A stretch of DNA of 64,000 nt from Acridotheres tristis (taxonomy: Eukaryota; Chordata; Aves; Passeriformes; Sturnidae). The notes under the pieces are model-generated. The model did no database searches, was not told the DNA's origin, and saw only the letters and a list, made by a program, of their open reading frames with translations. The DNA is taken from contig CM072886.1 of assembly GCA_037013685.1 (NCBI GenBank), forward strand, positions 6,510,001 through 6,574,000, read 5' to 3'. The position numbers and the translations under genes were made by a program. Below are positions 27,001-35,875 of this stretch, piece by piece. How positions within the stretch are numbered: position 1 is the stretch's first letter; the number at the start of each line of letters is the position of its first letter.

Positions 27001-30000
27001 TAAATAAATTCTTCCATTTCTAAAATAACAGTTTAAAGAACACATACTGAGTCAATAAGGAAGGAATTCAGCTGCTACCTAGAAATAACCAGGAGTGTGG
27101 GGGGGAAATGTCAGTGAATATTGATCCTTAAGAGCATGGGGAGCAGGAACACTAAGCCAGACTGTGAGGAGGTAAACTTTGAAAAAGCAATTTGGAGACT
27201 GTTCACAGCTGGCACTGAAGTTAGGCCCACTGAAGTCTCTCTCACGTGAATAAACAAGTGAGAAAGAAGCATCTGTTGCATTGCAGCTGCCAAGGTCACA
27301 CCAGCAGGAGCAGGCAGAGGGGCAGAGAAAAGCCAGTGACAAGGTCTGTATTCCTTGCAGGGATAACACAGCATCAAACAATTATGGCACTGCTCATCCC
27401 CTGCCTTTGAGACTGAGATGGTGTATTAAAATATACATACTGACTCAAAAAATAACCCCACGGTGGATTGATTAAAAGTAATGTTTGTGAACGGTAACGA
27501 CTTCAATAAAAAAGTCTGACTGTCAGTACACACGCTTGATCTTTAGGGTAGGCAAAGTGGGTGCAGAATCCAGAAGTGAGAAAGGCACAAGTACCTGCTG
27601 TGCTCCCCAGAGTCCCGCTCCAATTCAGGCAGGAAAGTGCTATGCAAAACAGCTCTAGCTGGGCATGGAGGAGCAGACTTCTTCACAGCTTGCATGCCCG
27701 TGTTGTATTATTTGTTTACCATGAACTGAGGGGTCCTGGAGCTCTGAGCAGCAGCGAGAATTGGGAAGCAGAAGAATACAGTGCTTCAACCTATTATAGT
27801 AATTTTAAACCACTTCCTCCTGATCAAGATTTTTTTAAAAAAGCAACTTAGTGAGGCTTTTGTAATGGACAAATAGAAACAACACCACGGGACTATTATG
27901 CAGGCACACAAGTCGTTCTTGCAATGCCCATTGTCTCAGTGTCCCCTGCTGCCACATACCTGCTGTCTCAGATAGCAGGAGTTCTCATGCTTGTGGGAAC
28001 ATTTTGAAGTGTATCCCCTGTAGGAACAGATATTCATGCAAATGGCTAATTAATGGCATTGACTGAATAAACTGGATTTGATCTGTTAAATGAAAATAGC
28101 ACAGCAGATTGCTTTCTTAATGATTTTGGTCATGCATAGTGGATATGTGATGTATTTTTAACTGTAACTATATTCATAATCTGCGATTGCCTCTAGTCCT
28201 TTCATAGAATCTTTGAAATCTGGAAAATTGTCCATCTGAGTGGATCTCCAAGACAGAGAGGTCCTCAGTGAAGCCTCTGAAAATTCCTCTGGACATAGAG
28301 ACTCTCCTGTGACTAATCCTTGGTAGAACCAACATGTTGGAGACAACCAGAGAGGGGCAACAGTAGCAGGGATGATGCAAGATAAAGCTAATTAGTGCAT
28401 ATCCTTAAAGGCCAAAGATTTTCTTTCTTTTATAATAAAATTAGTTTTGGGATGCCTGTTGACAAACTGAGAAATCTTGCCAAGGCTAGGGATGAACTTG
28501 TAACAAGACTAGAGTGGTTTTTTGGTCTTCTAATAGGAGCTATTATGAGAAGCAGTGCTGGGGATGATGTGTAGGCAATAGAGATGCCTTTGTAGGAGTA
28601 GGGCTGATGTCAGCTGATCTCCCATCCAATTCCAAATTCCAGCTGGGGACGTTGCTGTGCAATAATGTGATATTAGTGTTGTCACATTCTTGGAGAGGGG
28701 CAGGGCACAAACTGTGCTTTCTGAACAAAACAAAATTAAATTCTCCCTCTCCAAAGCTTATTCAGACGAGCACAGAACAGAAATCTCCAGAATGAACAGC
28801 CAGAATTCCTGCCTGTTTCTAAAGCATCTAAAGATTAAACTCCTGTAAAAAGAGTTTCTAACCATGCAGCCCTCATGCATTTACAGCTTTTTGCTCTTCT
28901 CTGGCATCTTCTGTATGAGGAACCCTTGGCCTCCAGAGGGATCTGCAGAGGAGGACACAGCCCCTCTGACTCACTGCATCTGAGCCATACAGGTCCAGGA
29001 GAGGGGCTGTGCCACTGCTTTTTTTGTGTGGATGAGATGTTGGCACTGGGACTGAGGAGGGGTAACTGGTCACCAGCATGCCCTGGCATTTCTTTGGACT
29101 ATGGACATCTTGATTTTTACGGACCCTTCTCTCTTGTTCCTCTTTGAATTTCTCTATGAAAATTGGAACGGTGGTGCAACAGGAAACTAAAAGTATTTTA
29201 TTATTGCAAAGGTATTTTATCAGTCTTGAGGATTGAGTGGGTTTACCTTTTCTGGAGTGTGCTGCTGGTCTTAGAAGAACATTGTTCCCTTCTCACACTA
29301 TTGCTGAAGGAGCTGCCAGCCTTGTGTCCTCACCCTGCTGCCTCTTTGGAAAGCAACATTAATACACACTGAGCACTGTTCCCCTTGCATCCTGTGCACC
29401 TGCTTTGACCAACTTTTCAATGACTGAGGGCTAAAATCCATGGCTGCAACATTTTTAAAGGCTTATCTTACCTTTCTCATAGTGGATGCCTGTTCTGGAA
29501 GAGTCTGTCTCTCTTCCTGAGTTGTCTTTAAAACATCTACTGCCTATATAACTGTCCTAAAGACTGTAGCCCTTACGCTTTTTCCTTCGTGTCTCTGAGT
29601 AGATTTTTCACTTGCCATGTGCTTTCCTGGGCCTTGTGTCCTTCCTGAACCAAGAGAAAATCAACCAAACCAGTGGGAGCTGTCAGCAAGTGTGAAGCTC
29701 TGAGGGGCTGGATGTACAAAACCACATAGTGTGTTGTGTTCTGCTGGAGGTAACACATTACTGCACCCCAAATACTAATGGTACTAATGGCTTAACCTCC
29801 CTCCCCCCCAGTTTCAGATATGTAGCTCTCCATGGGATCTGGTCATTATCTGGAGAAGGGAGTACATTAGCAGACAGTTCAAATGTATGGTTAATCAAAT
29901 AGAATTAATTTCTACCCTCTTTGCCCACTGGCTTCAACTTCCTTGATGTGGCAATGAAAGGGGAATAAACAACCCAGTGTGGTACAGTTAAACCCCCAGG

Positions 30001-33000
30001 TTTCAATGGAGCAGAAGGGCTCTGCATCCAATAACTGTACCTGCTGCTGCAGGCTTATCACTGCTCTTAGTCTGTGCTCCCTGGAACAGATGTGTGCAGC
30101 TGGAGGCTCACTGAGAGCACAGCTTCTGTTGGGTCTGGCCTTTGTAACACACAGGGAATAGGAATGCTCTGCACTGACTCCTGAGAGCCCATTGCTGCTT
30201 CGCAGGACGAGCTGCTCTGTATCCAGACACCACTACCCCCATGGAAGGGCAGAATCAAGGATGGCTTTGCACCCTGGTCTGCTTAAAAATGTTTGGGAGC
30301 AGTAACAAACTGCTCCTTTTGCTATCATGTGTTGCTGTAATAGTTCATCGTAGAAAAAGGTGGCTGTGCTTTAGCTCCTAGGACTTCACAAGTCTTTGTG
30401 ATGATGACAGTTTGAGCTTTTGTTCCACCTTATCCTCCAGAGCCACTGGAACATTAATTCCTTTATGCAGTGTTCAAGGTTTTCAACAATCTTTGAGCAG
30501 GAAGAAGCTTTGTGGTGACTTTGTGAACTCCAAGGAGAATTTTAAGAATGATCCCAGACCACAATCTTGTTCCTGCCAGTCTCGGGAGAATGAAGCACTT
30601 TCCTTCTAACAGAAAATGCTCTAGGACATGTGTGACTAATTTGTTACAAGGTAATTAAAAATTATCTGTATTACTGCAGTGCTGCATGATTTTGTTGAAA
30701 CAAGCACTCTGGGTGAAGATGAGTTGAGAAGCTGGAACAGCTCCTTTCACCTGTTGCTGGTTGCTGTCCTGGTTCCAGGGATTTGGCTGGCTGTCCTGCT
30801 GTGGGGCCTGAGGAGGTAATTGCTGTCACTCATTTGGATGGCATTCATGGTTGTAGCTGGCGTTTTGAACGTGCACCTTGGTTAACAAGGAGTCTGTCTG
30901 TGCTCACAGTGGGCTCCTGGGCTGCCCCAATGGTGGCACAGTGTGGATTGCATGGATTGATGGAGGATGCTCATGATAGGGATGCAGTTTGTGTGGGCAG
31001 GAAGTGAGTCTGGAGATTGACACCCTCACATGGCATGGGCAGGGAGTGGAGACAACTGTGCTTCCAGTTATGGATAGTAGAGGTTGAACAGCCTGTTGTA
31101 TTTTTGACCCTGGCAGGGAGGAAAAAACTTCTCCCTATATCCTTGTGATCAGCTGGGATGCTGTGGAGAGGGAAGGTCGTACTCCCAGGGTCCTTGTCTG
31201 CCAATGCCTCCTGCCAAGCCCCAAGTGGGACTGTCAGGGACCCATCCTTCTGCCTGCTGGGTTTGGCAGATACAGATTCTTGTCCTTTGATAGGGGTGTA
31301 TTAATCTTTCACCCGAGATGACTCAGCCAAGGGATAGCATTGGTACCCTAACATAGCTCAGAGGTCAGGAGGGACAGCCTCAGCCCTGCTAATGTGTGAG
31401 GAGATTATTCTCTGCCTGTGACTAATGAGCATTTCTGAATGGCAGTGGCCACTGCTTGCTCCTCCAGTGTCTCCCCAGGAGATGTTTGGCAACCTCAGAA
31501 CCCCTTTGATCAAGGCAGGAGGGTGACAGAGAGCTTGAGGATGTCACTGCCCCTGCTGCCACATCCTCAGGCAGAGAGCAGCTGGTGGCCATCTGAGGGG
31601 ATGGGACACCCTGCCCTGGTCAGGGGTGACAAGGAGCTACTGCCAGGCGGAGAGATCAAGGCATTTCAGAAACACTGGGGTAGCTGTGCCAAGCACTGGG
31701 AGCTGCATTAAGAACAGCAGCCTCCTAATGCATCCATGAAATGAGGCTCAACCACAGACATTTGCATAGCTAACTGCTGGACTAATTAGCACAATTAACT
31801 TATGTGTCCAACAACAAGCTTAGTAGGAAAAAAAATCTACATTGTAAGGGAGAGTGGCCATTTTCAGAAAAACAGTGAAAACTGCCTGAGTTGTTAACTA
31901 TGAAAGAACTGAATCTGCATGGGGAGGGCATGCAGTGCAATTAAGTTTAGGGGTTGCCAGTGTAGGTACTGAGGGGTGAGGGACACAGTGAATGGCCCAT
32001 GTTTTAAAAAGGGATCTGTTTTGCAGAAATTTCCAGCATGTATGGTGGGGGAGTAAAAGAAAAAAACCCAACCAAATAAACAAGAAAAATCCCACAACCA
32101 AAAACAAACCTCAAAACCAACACATCGATTCCAAATACAGTTTTGCTTCATTTGAATTCCTCTTGGAAAGAAAAATAGCAGAAGTGTGGAGTAAAGTAAA
32201 CCTTCATTACCACTCACAACAGGTAGAAAAGTAGACCAAGCCAATTGGAAAATTCAAACGGATCCACTTATATAAAACCTTGAAAACAATTCTGTTCTGA
32301 TGGCTGGGGAAAAATGTGTGAACAATAACCTCACTATAAACATTTAGAAAATATTGAGACTTAAACTACAGAGACTAAAGAGATGGAATTGCAATGTAAG
32401 CTAGGACTGTGTCAGAGTATAACACAGCAAGAAGTCAACCCAGGCTGTTATATTTGAATGCAAATTATTGTTTCTTGTTAGAGATATGCTATTCACTTTT
32501 TTTTTTTTTTTTTTTTTTAATGAGCTATTGCTTGGATCGTGGCACGTGGGAAAAGGCAAAGTTGTCCAGTTTACTCCCAGCACAATTCCGTGTTGCAGGT
32601 CTTTTACATCATGGTTCCCATGAACTCCTGTGAATATAATGGTGAAAATGCAGAAATACTTAGGGAGTTTGAATTGTGGCTTGTAGATATCTTTAGGCAA
32701 ACTTGGCCTGCTGTTGATCTGTTCCTGAACCAAGGATCAAAATTCTCCCAGGTTTAAGGAGACATTGACTGTATTGGCGTTGGTGAATGTGACCTTGTAT
32801 AACAAATCCGTGCTTTAAAATTGTGGATCAAATGAGGCATAATCAGTTCCCTGTCAGATGAACACTCTGATGTTCCCCTTCCTTAGCAGACTCAGCAGAG
32901 ATCCCAGTAGCAGGTGAGTGAGAGAACATTTAGCTTTACCCAGCACTGGAGCACTGAGGACAGCTCTGTGCTCCATCCTGGGTGTGCTGGGTATGAGGTG

Positions 33001-33139
33001 AGGATGAGAGAAGCAGCAACGTGGCATTTTCGTGTCACCTGGTGTTGGGGTGAGTGGATCGCATCAGTCCCAAGAAAACACTGAACAACTTCCATGCTGC
33101 TCCAAGTTTTGTCCAGTCATGTGAGGGTCCCTTTCTGGA
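27001..33139. other. Non-coding region upstream of the CpG-rich block
   Basis: No exon or identifiable transposon is supported. G+C is patchily higher than further upstream (for example 28,870-29,090 and 31,430-31,700), but CpG stays scarce. A 22-base poly-T run lies at 32,497-32,518. Open frames of 60-127 codons on both strands match nothing I recognise. Confidence 0.45.
32497..32518. repeat. 22-base poly-T tract
   Basis: This is an uninterrupted run of 22 T. No retroposon body could be recognised on either side, so it is listed as a simple repeat rather than as the tail of an element. Confidence 0.9.
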
Positions 33140-33548
33140 GCGTGGCACTGTGCCCCGTGCTCAGGCACTCCCCGTGTCACCCCGTGCTGACAGCAAGGCG
33201 GGCGAGCGGGCTCGGAAGGCTCCTTTGACAGCTCTGATGTGGTGGAGAGATCTCTGTTCCTGCAGAGAAGCTGCAGGGAGCGAGCTACAGCAGCGCGGAG
33301 CGGAGCAGGGAACGCGTGCTCCTGTGTCACCCTGCAACGTGACCTACATGGCAGCGGACATCAGGGTGACCCCGTCACATCAGGGACACGGAGGGGGCTG
33401 CCGAGGGCTGGGGGCACGTTTCACCCTTCGGCAGTGAGGGGGCAGCTCCCCGGAGAGCGCCGGTGCTCCCTGCGCCCCATCGCTGGGAACTGCTCCCCTG
33501 GCAGCATCCTCCAAAGCCGCGCTGGCAGCGGGACAGTGCTGCCCTTGA

Positions 33549-34100
33549 CACAGCTCTGACACAGAGCCGGGCACTGAAAACACAGCTCTGACACACAGCC
33601 GGGCACTGAGAACACAGCTCTGACACACAGCCGGGCACTGAACACACAGCTCTGACACACAGCCGGGCACTGAACACACAGCTCTGACACACAGCCGGGC
33701 ACTGAAAACACAGCTCTGACACACAGCCGGGCACTGAAAACACAGCTCTGACACACAGCCGGGCACTGAAAACACAGCTCTGACACATAGCTGGGCACTG
33801 AAAACACAGCTCTGACACACAGCCGGGCACTGAACACACAGCTCTGACACACAGCTGGGCACTGAACACACAGCTCTGACACACAGCCGGGCACTGAAAA
33901 CACAGCTCTGACACACGGCTGGGCACTGAACACACAGCCGGGCACTGAAAACACAGCTCTGACACTGAACACACAGCTCTGACACACAGCCGGGCACTGA
34001 CGGCGCCAGAGCCTCCGACACACGGCTGGGCACTGAACACACAGCTCTGACACTGAACACACAGCTCTGACACACAGCCGGGCACGGACGGCGCCGGAGC
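33549..34100. repeat. 32-bp minisatellite with degenerate, higher-order 3' part
   Basis: The unit is approximately ACACAGCTCTGACACACAGC followed by CGGGCACTGAAA (32 bp). The GGGCAC core recurs at 33,569 and then every 32 bp to 33,921, giving 12 copies in exact register. Four more copies (33,940, 33,992, 34,028, 34,080) show broken spacing of 19, 52, 36 and 52 bp. The copies at 33,992 and 34,080 share an 88-bp higher-order unit, each followed by a GACGGCGCC-RGAGCCTCCG segment. Several units have GCTGGG in place of GCCGGG, the TpG product expected from CpG deamination. The array ends about 700 bp upstream of the DPP6-S start codon. Confidence 0.95.
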
Positions 34101-34150
34101 CTCCGCAAGTTGGGAGAAGGCAAGAGCGCGCCTGCCAGAAACTCCGCATG

Positions 34151-34300
34151 GGCGCGGGGATGCGGGATGGCACAGGGGGATGCGGGGTGGCACAGGGGGA
34201 TGCGGGGATTGCGGGATGGGACAGGGAGATGCGGGATGCGGCAGCGGCCCCGTGGGGATGCAGGAGGGGGCAGGAGGATGCAGCATGGGACAGTGGCCCC
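34151..34300. repeat. G-rich tandem repeat, about 20-bp period
   Basis: The unit GGGATGCGGGATGGCACAGG begins near 34,157 and repeats at 34,177 and 34,197 with small changes. It then decays into a looser series of GATGCGGG and GGATGCAG(G/C) motifs to about 34,300. It abuts the 3' side of the 32-bp minisatellite and may have grown separately. Strand asymmetry is strong, with G-runs on the + (DPP6 sense) strand. Confidence 0.8.
34175..34207 (+). promoter_or_regulatory. Canonical G-quadruplex motif
   Basis: Four G-runs of 5, 4, 5 and 4 bases lie at 34,175-34,179, 34,184-34,187, 34,195-34,199 and 34,204-34,207. The loops are 4, 7 and 4 bases, satisfying the usual G3+ with N1-7 loop rule. The motif is on the DPP6 coding strand about 600 bp upstream of the start codon. 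Quadruplex formation is predicted only; the motif itself is directly visible. Confidence 0.7.
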
Positions 34301-34706
34301 GCCGGCCGCTGCTCTGGGAGGGGGATGGCTGAGTGCCGGCCGTGCACATCCCGGCGAGCGCCCAGGCAGCCCCGGTGCATGCGCAAGGCGCGGGCGGCCG
34401 CCGTGGAGGTGGGGAGGGAGCGAGGACCACATCGCTGCCTCCGGCTCCGAGCTGCCAGTTGCTGGTTGCCAAGCAGTTATCATTGTTTCTGTGACGATTG
34501 CAGAGGCTGTTGCTAATTGAAGAAGCCCCCACAGCATCCTTCTCTCTGCTCCTGCTTCTGCTTTTATTTTAGAGGCTCAAGGGGGAAGACAGCCAGACTA
34601 GTGCTTTTTTACATTGCATTTTTATTTATTTCTTTTTGTGGGGGTGGGAAATTTCTCAGCTGGTGATTAAGTGATGGACTAGTTACTCATCCGTATCCCT
34701 TCAGTC

Positions 34707-34768
34707 CTTGTGTGTGTGTGTGTGCGCGTGTATGTCTGAACACACAGACAAGCTTACACACACACAGA
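34707..34768. repeat. GT-rich then CA-rich dinucleotide tracts forming an inverted repeat
   Basis: A run of alternating GT with a GCGCG interruption (about 34,709-34,731) is followed within 25 bases by a CA-rich run (34,741-34,768). The two arms are complementary, and the segment between them contains its own TGTCT...AGACA inverted repeat. In RNA this could fold as a hairpin across the start of the upstream ORF. In DNA the alternating purine-pyrimidine stretch is of the type prone to Z-DNA. Confidence 0.6.
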
Positions 34769-34809
34769 GTAAAATCCTGTTTGCCACTGCAGTGGGCACA
34801 AATAGGTGA
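34732..34809 (+). promoter_or_regulatory. Upstream ORF (25 codons plus stop) in the putative DPP6-S leader
   Basis: An ATG at 34,732 opens a 25-codon frame that stops at TGA 34,807-34,809. Two bases then separate it from the DPP6-S ATG at 34,812. The uORF start context is weak (T at -3, T at +4), which would permit leaky scanning. The stop is too close for normal reinitiation at the main ATG unless ribosomes backtrack slightly. A minimal ATG-GAC-TAG frame also occurs at 34,674-34,682. Both matter only if transcription starts upstream of them, which I infer from the CpG-rich block ending near 34,460. Confidence 0.5.
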
Positions 34810-34811
34810 GC

Positions 34812-34868
34812 ATGACTACAGCCAAGGAGCAAAATGCATCAGGGAAACAAGCCCAACAGCAAGACCAG
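34812..34868 (+). CDS. DPP6: DPP6 short isoform (DPP6-S), first coding exon only
   Basis: The 19 codons read MTTAKEQNASGKQAQQQDQ and run straight into a splice donor (CAG|GTAATG). As I recall it, mammalian DPP6-S begins MTTAKEPSASGKSVQQQEQ, so 14 of 19 residues match, including the first six, ASGK and the QQQ run. The exon ends in phase 0, which fits the known join to exon 2 (beginning ELVGSNPPQRNWKG), just before the single transmembrane helix. An in-frame TAG at 34,803-34,805 shows that this ATG is the first usable start, and A at -3 gives a good initiation context. From family knowledge, DPP6 is a type II membrane glycoprotein with a catalytically dead dipeptidyl-peptidase fold. It binds Kv4 channels, speeds their gating and raises their surface expression in neurons. 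This exon supplies only the isoform-specific cytoplasmic tail. Exon 2 and everything after it lie beyond the window. Confidence 0.88.
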
Positions 34869-34874
34869 GTAATG
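34869..34874 (+). other. DPP6: 5' splice donor of DPP6-S exon 1
   Basis: The sequence CAG|GTAATG matches the vertebrate donor consensus at CAG|GTAA. It directly follows the last complete codon of the recognised N-terminus, so it fixes the exon end and gives a phase 0 intron. No matching exon 2 was found among the downstream open frames up to 64,000, so the intron is at least 29 kb long. Confidence 0.8.
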
Positions 34875-35814
34875 CTTCTTTTCCTCAATTTCAAACAGAT
34901 ACAGATTTGCAATGTGTAGCTTTGTGTTTCTTGTATGATCATTATGATTTTTTTTTTTTTAATCTTTTTGGTTTGTGTTCCTAAAATTGCCAACTGAGTC
35001 ACCAGCCAGTAGCAGGAGGAAAGTGCTGTGTAGCTGGGTTCAAGGTCTGCTTTCTCGGTGTGTGTGGAGACTTGGGGGGGAAGCTGAAATCGTGCTATTT
35101 TTAACAGCCCATACCTCTTGCTGAAGGCTACAGAGGTTTGTTCTGTAACTTGTTCCTTACATATGTGCTGGGAGGGGGGAGTATGTTGGAATGGAGGCCC
35201 TTTCTCACTGGAGGAAGGAGGCAAGGGTATTTAAAAGCCCCTCTGCAGATAGATATAAAATTGTAAAAGTCGGGTTCAGCTTCTGACTTTGTCATGCACT
35301 TTCAGTGAATTTTTTCTTGCCTGGCATTGTCTTGGAGGGGCACTTCGGGATACAGTGTGTGCCCAGACTGTGCATGAGCAAGCAGGGGTGACAGGGGGGG
35401 CAAAAAGCAGCTGCAAGTAGGTAAAACTCCTACTGGCCTTGGGGGAAATTGCTGTGCTCACAGCATATCTGAACTCGGGTAATTTATTTCTCTTGGTAGG
35501 TGCTTTATGCGTTTCTGTAGAGGTTGAAAGTTAAAGACTTCATTTTCTCTATCAAACCTGTATTTTGGAGGATATTCCTCTCTGCCTGCACTTACCAGGA
35601 CAGATTGAAGTCAAAACTTTCCCTGTCTAAAAAGCAGCGGGTGGCAGAAAGAAAGGGATGTATCCTCAGCCGTAAAGGATGGGCAGACTTAAAAAGTGGT
35701 GGCAGAAGGGAAAAGTCTGGTTGTGATCTCGGAGCTCCAGCTGAGGCTGGTGAAGGCTCCTGGGCTCCAGGGGCACTGGCAGATCCACATTTCCATTCTC
35801 CCCATCCCCACCTT

Positions 35815-35875
35815 CCCCTCCCCGTGCTCGGGCCGTGCCTGGGGCACCGCGGTGCAGCCCGGACGCTCCAGTTCT
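35815..35875. promoter_or_regulatory. Small CpG cluster in intron 1
   Basis: CCCCGTGCTCGGGCCGTGCC, GCACCGCGGTGCAGCCCGGA and CGCTCC together place about eight CpGs within roughly 60 bp, in sequence otherwise nearly free of CpG. A polypyrimidine CCCCATCCCCACCTTCCCC stretch precedes it. It lies about 1 kb downstream of DPP6-S exon 1. It could be an intronic regulatory element or the edge of the promoter domain. It is too small to call an island with confidence. Confidence 0.35.

Larger units (their letters stand above)
33140..34460. promoter_or_regulatory. DPP6: CpG-rich block, probable DPP6-S promoter CpG island
   Basis: CpG dinucleotides and G+C rise sharply here against an AT-rich, CpG-poor background on both sides. 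The block begins near GGCGGGCGAGCGGGCTCGG (about 33,195), passes through the CpG-bearing 32-bp minisatellite and ends in a very GC-rich stretch with CGGGCGGCCGCCG (about 34,390). It lies just upstream of the DPP6-S first exon on the same strand, as expected for an island promoter of a neuronal gene. Promoter function is inferred from position and composition. Part of the CpG density comes from the tandem repeat itself. Confidence 0.65.
34461..34811 (+). promoter_or_regulatory. DPP6: Putative 5' untranslated leader / proximal promoter of DPP6-S
   Basis: This 350-bp stretch lies between the CpG-rich block and the DPP6-S start codon. It begins with a balanced-composition segment containing a SOX-like core (CATTGTTTC near 34,482) and a CRE half-site (TGACG near 34,492). 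A pyrimidine-rich tract around 34,540-34,572 ends in TTTTATTTTAG, which resembles a splice acceptor, so a non-coding 5' exon joining here cannot be excluded. The transcription start site cannot be placed from sequence alone. No clear TATA box is positioned to decide it. Confidence 0.45.

Noticed and set aside
26583..27045. Several ORFs with FLPS or GRKE repeats on both strands
   Set aside because: They are direct translations of the (AAGG)n microsatellite, which lacks stops in every frame. They are not genes.
31000..31210. GC-richer segment suspected to be an LTR or CR1 piece
   Set aside because: No terminal motifs, target-site duplication or recognisable internal blocks could be seen.
33054..33559. 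Plus-strand ORFs of 106-127 codons in the CpG-rich block
   Set aside because: GC-rich sequence has few stop codons. There is no recognised motif, and the frames overlap each other and the tandem repeat.
33549..33960. Resemblance of the minisatellite unit (minus strand TTCAGTGCCCGG) to the REST/NRSF site
   Set aside because: Only the TTCAG half agrees. The spacing and the GGACAG half are absent, so the match is too weak to claim.
34712..34984. 90-codon plus-strand ORF overlapping the DPP6-S exon in another frame
   Set aside because: It starts at a GTG in the GT repeat, is out of frame with the recognised N-terminus and runs through the splice donor into the intron.
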